DNA of 18,043 nucleotides from Acetobacteraceae bacterium (lineage in GTDB: Bacteria; Pseudomonadota; Alphaproteobacteria; Acetobacterales; Acetobacteraceae): contig CANJOG010000006.1 in NCBI GenBank assembly GCA_947475475.1, forward strand, positions 1-18,043, written 5' to 3'. Below the pieces are notes generated by a model. It was not told the origin of the DNA, did no database searches, and worked only from the letters and a program-made list of their open reading frames with translations. Numbering within the stretch: position 1 is the stretch's first letter; each line of letters starts with the position of its first letter. The translations under genes were made by a program, and so were the position numbers. Positions 7,111 to 14,133 of this stretch are shown piece by piece.

Positions 7111-7661
7111 CCCACCTGACCGTCTATGCCGATGACAAGCCCGGCCAGCCGATCCTGAGCACCGACGACCGCGCCGCCATCGCCGCCGTACTGGCAAAGC
7201 TCGGCGTGCGGTTCGAGTGCTGGGACAGCCCGGTCGTCATCGGCCCGGAGGACGCGCCCGAGACAATTCTCGCCGCCTACAAGCCCTATCTGGACGGGCT
7301 GATGGGCGCCACCGGCGCGGGCTCCGCCGATGTGATCAAGCTGACGCCGGACCATCCGCAGGCGGCCATGCTGCGCGCCAAGTTCCTGTCCGAGCACACC
7401 CATTCCGAGGACGAAATCCGCTTCTTCGTCGCCGGCGGGGGCAATTTCGTCCTGCATGTCGATGGCCGCGTGTTCGACGCCTATTGCAGCGCGGGCGACC
7501 TGATCGGCGTACCGGCCGGGGCGAAGCACTGGTTCGATGCTGGCGTGGCACCCTCCTTCACCGCGCTGCGCATCTTCACCGACGTCTCCGGCTGGGTGGC
7601 CGAATATACCGGCGACATCATTGCAGAGCGCTTCCCCGCCCGCCCGTCCTTCGCTGCCTGA
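7107..7661 (+). CDS. mtnD: acireductone dioxygenase (ARD)
   Basis: Cupin-fold metalloenzyme that oxidises the acireductone intermediate of methionine salvage. With Fe it yields the 2-keto acid precursor of methionine plus formate; with Ni it gives an off-pathway reaction releasing CO. It is 184 aa from the ATG at 7107, chosen for the ATGA overlap with mtnB, in place of a much earlier in-frame start inside mtnB. The metal ligands are visible: H97, H99 and E103 in EHTHSEDEIRFF, and H141 in KHWFD. The flanking strands FVAGGGNFVLHVDGRVFD and GDLIGVPAGA are typical. It sits 9 bases before mtnC. Confidence 0.95.
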   Translation: MTHLTVYADDKPGQPILSTDDRAAIAAVLAKLGVRFECWDSPVVIGPEDAPETILAAYKPYLDGLMGATGAGSADVIKLTPDHPQAAMLRAKFLSEHTHSEDEIRFFVAGGGNFVLHVDGRVFDAYCSAGDLIGVPAGAKHWFDAGVAPSFTALRIFTDVSGWVAEYTGDIIAERFPARPSFAA

Positions 7662-7670
7662 CGGCTGTTC

Positions 7671-8366
7671 GTGACCCAGATCCGCGCCGTCCTGCTCGAT
7701 ATCGAGGGGACGACCAGCCCGATCGCCTTTGTGCGGGACGTGCTGTTCCCCTATGCGCGCGCGCATCTGCCCGCCTTGCTCGCCAGCCGCGCCGATGACC
7801 CGGAAGTTGCCGCCGAGATCGCCGCGGTGCAGGCGCTGGAGCCGGGGCGCGATCCGCTGGCTTGCCTGCTCGGCTGGATGGACCAGGATGCCAAGATCAC
7901 CCCGCTGAAGGCCCTGCAGGGCGTGCTTTGGCGCGAGGGCTATGAAAGCGGCGCGCTGCGTGGCGCCTTCCACGCCGATGCGCCGGCAGCCCTTGCCGCA
8001 TGGCACCGGGCCGGGCTGCGGCTGATGATCTATTCGTCGGGCTCGGTGGAGGCCCAGCAGCTGATCTTCCGTCATTCCGTGGTAGGCGACCTGTCTGGGC
8101 TGATCTCGGGCTGGTTCGATACGCGGATCGGGGCCAAGCGGGAGGCGGCGAGCTATCGCCGGATCGCCGCCGAGGCCGGGTTGAAAGCGGGCGAGATCGC
8201 CTTCCTCTCCGATATCGGCCCCGAGCTGGATGCTGCGCGGGAGGCCGGGATGGCGACCTGCCAGCTTGTCCGGGCCGAGGATGGTACGGTGGCGGCGGGT
8301 AATCACCCGCATGCGGCGGACCTGCCGGGCGCGGGCCGCGTGCTTGGGCTGGCCGAGCCGGCCTGA
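7671..8366 (+). CDS. mtnC: 2,3-diketo-5-methylthio-1-phosphopentane phosphatase (enolase-phosphatase E1)
   Basis: HAD-superfamily bifunctional enolase-phosphatase, the methionine salvage step between MtnB and MtnD. It is 231 aa, normal for MtnC. The GTG start at 7671 is the first in-frame start after mtnD and leads straight into the HAD motif I LLDIEGTTSPI (Asp10 nucleophile; Glu12 in place of the usual second Asp, as in this family). The cap region contains LLGWMDQDAKITPLKALQG. Motif II is MIYSSGSVEAQQ, and the C-terminal acidic motif is FLSDIGPELDAA. It completes the mtnB-mtnD-mtnC run. The upstream genes mtnA and mtnK/mtnP are not in this window. Confidence 0.95.
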   Translation: MTQIRAVLLDIEGTTSPIAFVRDVLFPYARAHLPALLASRADDPEVAAEIAAVQALEPGRDPLACLLGWMDQDAKITPLKALQGVLWREGYESGALRGAFHADAPAALAAWHRAGLRLMIYSSGSVEAQQLIFRHSVVGDLSGLISGWFDTRIGAKREAASYRRIAAEAGLKAGEIAFLSDIGPELDAAREAGMATCQLVRAEDGTVAAGNHPHAADLPGAGRVLGLAEPA

Positions 8367-8390
8367 TCCGACACTGGCCTGCTTTGGGGC

Positions 8391-8537
8391 GAATCGAAAC
8401 TCCTGAGTCTGCGTCTACATCTTGTGGCTCCCCGCAAGTTGTCCACAATTTTTTGTGGTCGTCGACTCGGAGCCCATTGTCCCCTTGCTCCGCCGCGGTT
8501 ACTGTATCTTGTGGCCAGCGAGGAAGGAGCCCACGAT
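8391..8537 (+). promoter_or_regulatory. gcrA upstream control region with GANTC sites and DnaA-box-like sequence
   Basis: The spacer before gcrA holds three GANTC sites, the target of CcrM methyltransferase: GAATC 8391-8395, GAGTC 8405-8409 and GACTC 8464-8468. It also has TTGTCCACA (8439-8447), one mismatch from the DnaA-box consensus TTATCCACA. That 9-mer overlaps a perfect inverted repeat CCACAA-TTTT-TTGTGG (8443-8458). TTGTGG recurs at 8422-8427 and 8509-8514. A weak promoter candidate is TTGTCC (8477-8482) with TACTGT (8500-8505), 17 bases apart. In Caulobacter, gcrA is activated by DnaA; the same logic here is inference. Confidence 0.5.
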
Positions 8538-9017
8538 ATGGAGTGGACGGAGGACGCGATTGCTCTTCTGAAGGCGTTGTGGGCGGAGGGTCACTCCACC
8601 GCCGAGATCGGACGCCGGATGGGGATCTCCAAGAATGCTGTCGTGGGCAAGGCACACCGGCTGAATCTGCCGGCCCGGCCCTCGCCGATTCGCCGCCAGG
8701 AAGGCGAGGCGCGTCCGCGCCCGGCTGCTCCACGCCGCGTCTCCGGCCCGACCCTGCCGCCGCTCTCCACCCCCGCGCCGACCGCCGAGCCCCTGCCGGT
8801 TGCCGAGATTGCCGCCGCCCCGGTTCTGCGTCAGGTCTCCAGCCCCCGCCCCTCTGGCGGCCGCGTCACCACCTGCTGCTGGCCGATCGGCGAGCCCGGC
8901 ACACCGAGCTTCCGCTTCTGCGATCACGAGGCGCTACAGGGCAAACCCTATTGCGACAGCCACGCCCAGCTCGCCTATGTAAAGGTGCGCGACCGGCGTG
9001 ACGAGGCCGCTGCCTGA
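8538..9017 (+). CDS. gcrA: GcrA family cell-cycle regulator
   Basis: A 159-aa alphaproteobacterial regulator that in Caulobacter binds DNA and sigma-70 RNA polymerase and stimulates promoters carrying CcrM-methylated GANTC. The N-terminal helix-turn-helix domain is residues 1-47 (EWTEDAIALLKALW, then STAEIGRRMGISKNAVVGKA, HRLNLPAR). A basic Pro/Ala-rich linker covers about 48-108. The C-terminal sigma-interacting domain (about 110-150) shows CCWPIGEPGTPSFRFC, GKPYCDSHAQLAY and the family Cys/His pattern. The ATG at 8538 has a strong AGGAAGGAG (8521-8529) 8 bases upstream and begins at the conserved E-W-T; earlier in-frame starts have no family content. It is monocistronic by layout, ending at a terminator. 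GcrA paralogues occur in this group, so orthology to the Caulobacter master regulator is likely but not certain. Confidence 0.92.
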   Translation: MEWTEDAIALLKALWAEGHSTAEIGRRMGISKNAVVGKAHRLNLPARPSPIRRQEGEARPRPAAPRRVSGPTLPPLSTPAPTAEPLPVAEIAAAPVLRQVSSPRPSGGRVTTCCWPIGEPGTPSFRFCDHEALQGKPYCDSHAQLAYVKVRDRRDEAAA

Positions 9018-9045
9018 ACTGGCTGAACTGGTCGTAAGACATTGG

Positions 9046-9072
9046 AAAAGCCGGGCATTGCCCGGCTTTTTT
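9046..9072 (+). terminator. rho-independent terminator after gcrA
   Basis: Perfect 7-bp stem GCCGGGC (9050-9056) / GCCCGGC (9060-9066) with loop ATT, followed by TTTTTT and preceded by AAAA. It lies 29 bases after the gcrA stop. Confidence 0.9.
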
Positions 9073-9189
9073 CATGGCAGGAGTAGCGGGCCGGCCGCCA
9101 GTCCGGGCAGGGAGGCCGCGACATTTGCCGACCTGACGCGAAACCATTGCAAGCCCGGCAATCCGCTTGTAACGTTCCTGACTGCAACA

Positions 9190-9206
9190 GGCTGATTATA
9201 ACAGCC
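9190..9206 (+). promoter_or_regulatory. candidate -10 box inside an inverted repeat, cold-shock gene leader
   Basis: TATAAC (9197-9202), a good -10 match (5 of 6), sits in the inverted repeat GGCTG-ATTATAA-CAGCC (9190-9194 and 9202-9206). A clear -35 at ordinary spacing was not found (TTCCTG lies 16 bases upstream). A start near 9209 would give a leader of about 94 bases before the cold-shock gene. Apart from the gcrA terminator, nothing else is recognised between 9018 and 9302. Confidence 0.35.
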
Positions 9207-9302
9207 GTTGTGAGGGAGAGGGGGAGAAAGATCTGCCCCGGCGTTCATTAGGGCCGCGCAAAAAACCAAGAAGCGCTGCCCGCAGGCAAAAGGCGTCCAT
9301 CG

Positions 9303-9515
9303 ATGGCGACCAGCGGAACCGTCAAGTGGTTCAACCCGACCAAGGGCTATGGCTTCATTGCGCCTGATACGGGCGGGAAAGATGTGTTCGTGCATATCAG
9401 CGCAGTGCAGAAGGCTGGCATGCGCAGCCTCAACGAAGGCCAGAAGGTCGGCTTCGATGTCGAGGAGCAGCAGAATGGCCGTGCCGCGGCGGTGAATCTG
9501 ACTAAGGCCGACTAA
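9303..9515 (+). CDS. cold-shock domain protein (CspA family)
   Basis: A 70-aa single cold-shock domain protein, an RNA/ssDNA-binding OB fold that melts RNA secondary structure. RNP1 is KGYGFIAP (residues 14-21) and RNP2 is VFVHI (28-32), with the typical GTVKWFNPTK N-terminus and EGQKVGFDVEE strand. The length is standard. Whether it is cold-induced or constitutive cannot be read. The upstream leader is rich in purines and A-runs (GAGGGAGAGGGGGAG near 9212 and AAAAAA near 9260), but no cold-box was identified. It is flanked by its own candidate promoter and a weak terminator, so it is probably monocistronic. Confidence 0.95.
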   Translation: MATSGTVKWFNPTKGYGFIAPDTGGKDVFVHISAVQKAGMRSLNEGQKVGFDVEEQQNGRAAAVNLTKAD

Positions 9516-9519
9516 AGCG

Positions 9520-9540
9520 GAGGCCGGCGGGGCCTCGATT
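9520..9540 (+). terminator. weak terminator-like hairpin after cold-shock gene
   Basis: GAGGCC (9520-9525) and GGCCTC (9531-9536) form a 6-bp stem with loop GGCGG, followed only by GATTT. It begins 4 bases after the stop codon. No other feature was recognised in the spacer to 9718. Confidence 0.4.
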
Positions 9541-9718
9541 TGGCAATGCCTGGTCCGGCCTGAGCGGCTTCTTTCTCTCTTTCCGACAGGCAGGCATGGC
9601 GCGCGTGGCTCCCCGAGTGCTGTGCACGTGCTCGCGCGGGCGAAGATTGTCCCGCTGGCCGCAACTTCCTGTGCCTTACCGAATTCCCCTTCCGTAGCAA
9701 CGGCGCTACAAGGCGCGC

Positions 9719-10363
9719 ATGTCCCAACGGTCTCACCCACATACCGGATTACAGGCCGGCGACGTGATCGCCGCCTATCGTCGTTGGGCCGACATCTATG
9801 ATGTTGCCTTCGGCGCCATTTCCCGCCCGGCGCGGCGACTCGCGGTGGAGGCGGTGAACGCCTCTCCGGGAGCCCGCGTGCTCGAGGTCGGAGTCGGCAC
9901 CGGCCTGGCATTGCCGCTCTATGCTCCGGAAAAGCGCATCACCGGCATCGACCTCTCCGCCGAAATGCTGGCCATTGCCCGTCGCCGGGTGGCCGAGCAG
10001 GGGCTGGAGAATGTCGAGGCGCTGGACGAGCGCGATGCCGAGCGCACCGGCCTGCCTTCGGCGAGCTTCGACGTTGCCGTGGCGATGTTTGTGGCGTCCG
10101 TGGTGCCCAATCCCCGCGCCTTGCTGGACGAAATGCGCCGCGTGGTCCGCCCTGGCGGCACTTTGCTGTTCGTTAATCACTTCGCGGCCGATCGAGGCGT
10201 GCGCTGGTGGGTGGAGAAGGCGATGGCGCCGGCCTCGCGTTTGCTCGGCTGGCATCCCGATTTTGCCTATGAGGCGATTTTTTCGCCGGCCGATATGCGC
10301 GGCGCCAGCCTGCATCCGGCCTTTCCAGGCGGGCTTTTCACCCTGGTCCGCCTGTCCAACTGA
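9719..10363 (+). CDS. pmtA: PmtA-like phospholipid N-methyltransferase (class I SAM-dependent)
   Basis: A 214-aa SAM-dependent methyltransferase. The pattern YRRWADIYDVAFG, then RVLEVGVGTGLALPLY (motif I, about residues 53-68), ITGIDLSAEMLAIARRR (motif II), SFDVAVAMFVASVVPNP and RVVRPGGTLLFVNHF closely resembles the Rhodobacter-type PmtA. That enzyme methylates phosphatidylethanolamine stepwise towards phosphatidylcholine. A C-terminal WHPDFAYEAI and GGLFTLVRL also fit that subfamily. UbiE-like quinone methyltransferases share the fold, so another substrate remains possible. It stands alone between the cold-shock gene and the oxidase operon; no clear promoter or terminator was seen around it. 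Confidence 0.75.
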   Translation: MSQRSHPHTGLQAGDVIAAYRRWADIYDVAFGAISRPARRLAVEAVNASPGARVLEVGVGTGLALPLYAPEKRITGIDLSAEMLAIARRRVAEQGLENVEALDERDAERTGLPSASFDVAVAMFVASVVPNPRALLDEMRRVVRPGGTLLFVNHFAADRGVRWWVEKAMAPASRLLGWHPDFAYEAIFSPADMRGASLHPAFPGGLFTLVRLSN

Positions 10364-10449
10364 CTTCATTGGCGTGGTTTTGGCCGCACACACGTCCTTA
10401 ATTCCGCTGGATCGCACCTTGATCTGAGGCAGCGCCTCCGATAGTTGAC

Positions 10450-10465
10450 GTGAACCAAAGTTCAC
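10450..10465 (+). promoter_or_regulatory. operator-like palindrome upstream of the oxidase operon
   Basis: GTGAAC-CAAA-GTTCAC is a perfect 6-bp inverted repeat (10450-10455 and 10460-10465) in the 270-base spacer before coxB. It abuts a -35-like TTGACG (10445-10450), but no convincing -10 follows at normal spacing. Its position and symmetry suggest a binding site for a dimeric regulator; the protein is unknown. Nothing else was recognised between 10364 and 10633. Confidence 0.4.
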
Positions 10466-10633
10466 CTGCCGTGCAGTTCATGCCCGCCTGCTCTTTCGAG
10501 CCACCGGGCCTGTCGCACGCAAGGGGACGGCGAGAAAATTTGCGGCGCGGCGGAACTGGTGGCATTCAGCCATGCGGTGCCGTCGTGCGGCGGCAAGCGT
10601 ATTCGACGGCGCGGAATAAGACGGGTAGGCGGG

Positions 10634-11515
10634 ATGACACGGAACATGCAGTCTCTGCGGCGGCTCGGGGCCGCCTTTCTGGCCATGGCGGCGATGCTCA
10701 TCGCGGTTCCAGGCCTAGCCCTGGCGCAAGCGCCGCACCCCTGGCAAATGGGGTTTCAGAAAGCCTTCAGCCCAGTCGGCGAGGCTGTCCATAGCCTGCA
10801 CAATTTGGTGTTGATCATTATTACGGTGATCACGCTCTTCGTCCTTGGGCTGATGGTCTATGTGATGGTGCGGTTTAACCGCCGCGCCAACCCCAATCCC
10901 AGCCGAACCAGCCATCACACGCTGCTGGAAGTGGCCTGGACGGTGCTGCCGGTGCTGATCCTGGTGATCATCGCCATCCCGTCCTTCCGCCTGGTCTATT
11001 TCGAGGACCGGACGCATGAGCCGGACATGACCGTGAAGGTCACCGCGCATCAATGGTACTGGGAATATGGCTATCCCGATAACGGCAACTTCGCCATCGA
11101 GAGCCGCATGATCCCGACGGACGAGCTGAAGCCGGGCCAGATCCGTCTGCTCGACGTGGACAACCAGCTCGTTGTGCCGGTCGGCAAGAATATCCGCGTG
11201 CTGACCAACAGCCCGGACGTGATCCATAGCTTCTACGTGCCCTCGCTCGGTGTGCAGCGCTATGCGGTGCCGGGCCGCACCATCGAGACCTGGTTCAAGG
11301 TCACGCAGGCCGGCACGTATTACGGCCAGTGCAATCAGATCTGCGGCGCGAACCACGCTTATATGCCGATCTCGATCAAGGCCGTCCCGCCCGCCGAGTT
11401 TGCTACCTGGGCCGCCGGCGCCAAGAAGGCAGCCGATTCCGGCCAGCCGATTCCGTCTGCCGGCAGCACGCAGCTTGCCGACGCGGGCGTTACGACTTCC
11501 GATATTCGGCGCTGA
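10634..11515 (+). CDS. coxB: cytochrome c oxidase subunit II (aa3 type)
   Basis: Subunit II of aa3 oxidase, taking electrons from cytochrome c at its periplasmic Cu(A) centre. It is 293 aa from ATG 10634; ATG 10646 and an upstream in-frame ATG at 10559 are alternatives, but only the later ones start at a signal peptide. Signal sequence to about residue 32 (GLALAQA), then two membrane helices (about 55-79 and 98-120). HQWYWEYGYP (139-148) is the aromatic electron-entry region. Cu(A) ligands: H198, C233, C237, H241 and M244 in GQCNQICGANHAYMPI. The position between the two Cys that is often Glu is Gln235 here. It is the first gene of the operon; ctaD follows after 30 bases. Confidence 0.95.
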   Translation: MTRNMQSLRRLGAAFLAMAAMLIAVPGLALAQAPHPWQMGFQKAFSPVGEAVHSLHNLVLIIITVITLFVLGLMVYVMVRFNRRANPNPSRTSHHTLLEVAWTVLPVLILVIIAIPSFRLVYFEDRTHEPDMTVKVTAHQWYWEYGYPDNGNFAIESRMIPTDELKPGQIRLLDVDNQLVVPVGKNIRVLTNSPDVIHSFYVPSLGVQRYAVPGRTIETWFKVTQAGTYYGQCNQICGANHAYMPISIKAVPPAEFATWAAGAKKAADSGQPIPSAGSTQLADAGVTTSDIRR

Positions 11516-11545
11516 GCCCTGGGCCGGCGTGAAGGAGAGACGAGC

Positions 11546-13150
11546 ATGAGTGCAGCAACTCACGACCATGCGGACGATCACGGGCATGACCATCACGACC
11601 ACAAGCCAGGCTTTGTGGCGCGCTGGTTTTTCTCGACCAACCATAAGGATATCGGCACTCTTTACCTGATCTTCGCCGTCTGTGGCGGCTTGGTCGGTGG
11701 CGTGCTGTCGATGATCATGCGCGCCCAGCTCATGCATCCCGGTGGCACGATGGTGACCAACGGCCAGACGTGGAACACCATCATCACCGCGCATGGCCTG
11801 CTGATGATCTTCTTCTCCGTCATGCCTGCGCTGATCGGCGGTTTCGGCAACTGGTTCATCCCGCTGATGATCGGCGCGCCGGATATGGCCTTCCCGCGCC
11901 TGAACAATATCAGCTTCTGGCTGCTGGTGCCGGCCTTCATGCTGATCATGGCCGGCCTGCTGCTGGGTGATTCCGGCCCGGGCTGGACGCTCTATGTCCC
12001 CTTGGCCAACCAGAATTACCAGCCGGGCATCGGTATGGATCTGACGCTGTTCTCGCTTCACCTTGCTGGCGTCTCCTCGCTGCTTGGCGCGCTGAACTTC
12101 ATCACCACCATCTTCAACATGCGCGCTCCCGGCATGACGCTGCACAAGATGCCGCTGTTCATCTGGGCGATGCTTGTGACCGCCTTCCTGCTGCTGCTCT
12201 CCGTGCCCGTTCTGGCCGGCGCGATCACCATGGTGATCACCGACCGCAATTTCGGCACCGCCTTCTTCGACCCGCAGGGCGGTGGCGATCCGGTGCTGTT
12301 CCAGCATCTGTTCTGGTTCTTCGGCCACCCCGAAGTCTACATCATGATCCTGCCGGCCTTCGGCATCATCAGCCACATCATCTCGACCTTCAGCCACAAG
12401 CCGGTCTTTGGCTATCTCGGCATGGCCTATGCGATGGTGGCGATTGGTGCGGTCGGCTTCATCGTCTGGGCCCATCACATGTATGTGTCGGGCATGGACG
12501 TCGATACCCGCGCCTACTTCATGGCCGCGACCATGGTCATCGCGGTGCCGACAGGCGTGAAGATCTTCTCCTGGATCGCGACGATGTGGGGCGGGTCGAT
12601 CGAGTTCAAGACGCCGATGCTGTGGGCGCTGGGCTTCATCTTCCTCTTCACGCTCGGTGGTGTGACCGGCATCGTGCTCTCCAATGCCGCGCTCGATCAG
12701 GTGCTGCACAACTCCTATTACGTGATCGCGCACTTCCATTACGTGCTCTCGATCGCCGCGGTGTTCGGCATGTTCGCGGGGTTCTACTACTGGATCGGCA
12801 AGATGTCGGGCCGCCAGTATCCTGAATTCCTCGGCAAGCTGCATTTCTGGGTGTTCTTCATCGGCGTCAACCTGACCTTCTTCCCGATGCACTTCGTGGG
12901 TCTGGCCGGCATGCCGCGCCGCTATCCGGATTATCCGGATGCTTTCGCTGGCTGGAACTACATCGCCTCGATCGGCGCCTTTGTCTCCGGCTTCTCGGTG
13001 CTGATCTTCCTGCTGGTCTGCTATAAGACCTTCACCTCGAAGGTGAAGCTGGCCGATAATTACTGGGGCGAGGGTGCCACCACGCTTGAGTGGACGGTCA
13101 GCTCCCCGCCGCCCTTCCACACTTTCGAGGAACTGCCGCGCATCCGCTGA
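11546..13150 (+). CDS. ctaD: cytochrome c oxidase subunit I (aa3 type, A1 family)
   Basis: Catalytic 12-helix subunit with heme a and the heme a3-Cu(B) site. It is 534 aa with a strong AAGGAGAG ribosome-binding site before ATG 11546. Heme a ligands are H83 and H398, heme a3 H396. Cu(B) ligands are H261, H310 and H311. Tyr265 in GHPEVY is the His-cross-linked Tyr. The glutamate E263 (XGHPEV) marks the A1 D-channel type, with D113 and N120 at the D-channel entrance (GAPDMAFPRLNN) and K339 of the K-channel (PTGVKIFSW). Offsets to the Paracoccus enzyme are constant (11 early, 15 later). The N-terminus carries an unusual His/Asp-rich tail (residues 6-19). All redox and proton-path residues are intact. 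Confidence 0.98.
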   Translation: MSAATHDHADDHGHDHHDHKPGFVARWFFSTNHKDIGTLYLIFAVCGGLVGGVLSMIMRAQLMHPGGTMVTNGQTWNTIITAHGLLMIFFSVMPALIGGFGNWFIPLMIGAPDMAFPRLNNISFWLLVPAFMLIMAGLLLGDSGPGWTLYVPLANQNYQPGIGMDLTLFSLHLAGVSSLLGALNFITTIFNMRAPGMTLHKMPLFIWAMLVTAFLLLLSVPVLAGAITMVITDRNFGTAFFDPQGGGDPVLFQHLFWFFGHPEVYIMILPAFGIISHIISTFSHKPVFGYLGMAYAMVAIGAVGFIVWAHHMYVSGMDVDTRAYFMAATMVIAVPTGVKIFSWIATMWGGSIEFKTPMLWALGFIFLFTLGGVTGIVLSNAALDQVLHNSYYVIAHFHYVLSIAAVFGMFAGFYYWIGKMSGRQYPEFLGKLHFWVFFIGVNLTFFPMHFVGLAGMPRRYPDYPDAFAGWNYIASIGAFVSGFSVLIFLLVCYKTFTSKVKLADNYWGEGATTLEWTVSSPPPFHTFEELPRIR

Positions 13151-13177
13151 GGATGCGCGCGTAGGAACACGCTGCCG

Positions 13178-14119
13178 ATGGCCGACCCTGTCAACACGCT
13201 CCGCGCCGCCGCTATCGCTCCCTCCCTTGGGGGCGAAGCGGAGGTGCGCGACTGGCTCGCGCTGCTCAAGCCGCGGGTGATGACGCTGGTGGTCTTCACC
13301 GGCGCCATCGGGATCGTCATTGCGCCGGTACGGTTGCATCCGGTGCTGGCGGCGATCGCGGTGCTGTGTATCGCGGTGGCGGCGGGTGCCGCCGGCGCGA
13401 TCAATATGTGGTTCGACCGCGATATCGATGCGGTGATGCGCCGCACGAGGGGCCGGCCGATTCCGGCGGGACGCATTGCGCCGGGCGAGGCGCTTGGCTT
13501 TGGCGTCGGGCTGGCAGTTGCCTCGGTCGTGCTGATGGGCCTGGCGACCAATGTGGTGGCCGCCCTGGTGCTGGCGATTTCCATCGCCTTCTATGTTTTT
13601 GTCTATACGATGTGGCTCAAGCGCCGCACGCCGCAGAACATCGTCATCGGTGGTGCCGCCGGCGCCTTCCCGCCGGTGATCGGCTGGGCGGCGGCGACCG
13701 GGTCCATCGATGTGCTGCCGCTGCTGCTCTTCGCGCTGGTGTTCTTCTGGACGCCGCCGCATTTCTGGGCGCTGTCGCTCTACGCGCATGACGATTACGC
13801 CCGGGCCGGCGTGCCCATGCTGCCGGTGACGCATGGGGCGCGGCATACGCGCATTCAAATATTGATCTACACCGTGCTGCTGCTGCCGGTGTCGGTTGCT
13901 CCCTGGGCGTTGGGCTATCTCGGCCCGGTCTATGGGATTTCCGCCCTGGTGCTGGGGCTCGGCTTCCTGGTCTTCGCTCTCCGCGTGCTCGCGGACAAGC
14001 AGGATGCGACGGGCCGCAGCCTGACCAATGACGCACCGGCGCGGGCGACCTTCAAGTTTTCGCTGCTCTATCTGGCGGTTCTGTTTGCCGCCGCTGCCGT
14101 TGATCGGCTGATCGGATGA
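13178..14119 (+). CDS. ctaB: heme O synthase (protoheme IX farnesyltransferase)
   Basis: UbiA-superfamily prenyltransferase that farnesylates heme B to heme O, the precursor of the heme A used by the oxidase in this operon. It is 313 aa and polytopic (about 8-9 hydrophobic segments). The first Asp-rich motif is NMWFDRDIDAVMRRTRGRP with preceding AAGAAGAI. The second conserved block is YTMWLKRRTPQNIVIGGAAGA, then FFWTPPHFWALSLY and DDYARAGVPMLPV, all characteristic of CtaB/CyoE. The name cyoE is also used. It lies 27 bases after ctaD and 14 bases before the CoxF-like gene. A heme A synthase (ctaA) is not in the window. Confidence 0.96.
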   Translation: MADPVNTLRAAAIAPSLGGEAEVRDWLALLKPRVMTLVVFTGAIGIVIAPVRLHPVLAAIAVLCIAVAAGAAGAINMWFDRDIDAVMRRTRGRPIPAGRIAPGEALGFGVGLAVASVVLMGLATNVVAALVLAISIAFYVFVYTMWLKRRTPQNIVIGGAAGAFPPVIGWAAATGSIDVLPLLLFALVFFWTPPHFWALSLYAHDDYARAGVPMLPVTHGARHTRIQILIYTVLLLPVSVAPWALGYLGPVYGISALVLGLGFLVFALRVLADKQDATGRSLTNDAPARATFKFSLLYLAVLFAAAAVDRLIG

Positions 14120-14133
14120 GGGGGGCGGTGACC

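Noticed and set aside
7011..8312. 433-codon minus-strand frame opposite mtnB, mtnD and mtnC
   Set aside because: It is a shadow of three firmly identified enzymes and shows no recognisable domain.
10420..10440. FNR/Anr-like half site (TTGAT) upstream of coxB
   Set aside because: The second half ATCAA is absent at the required spacing.
10450..10465. The coxB palindrome as a LexA (SOS) box
   Set aside because: Spacing and orientation fit the Gram-positive box, not the alphaproteobacterial GTTC-N7-GTTC, and no SOS gene is nearby.
10715..13858. Very long (1047-codon) open minus-strand frame opposite coxB, ctaD and ctaB
   Set aside because: It is antisense to three well-recognised genes, its composition (Arg, His, Asp, Gln-rich, no folded motifs) is that of a mirror frame of membrane-protein codons in GC-rich DNA, and it has no plausible ribosome-binding context.
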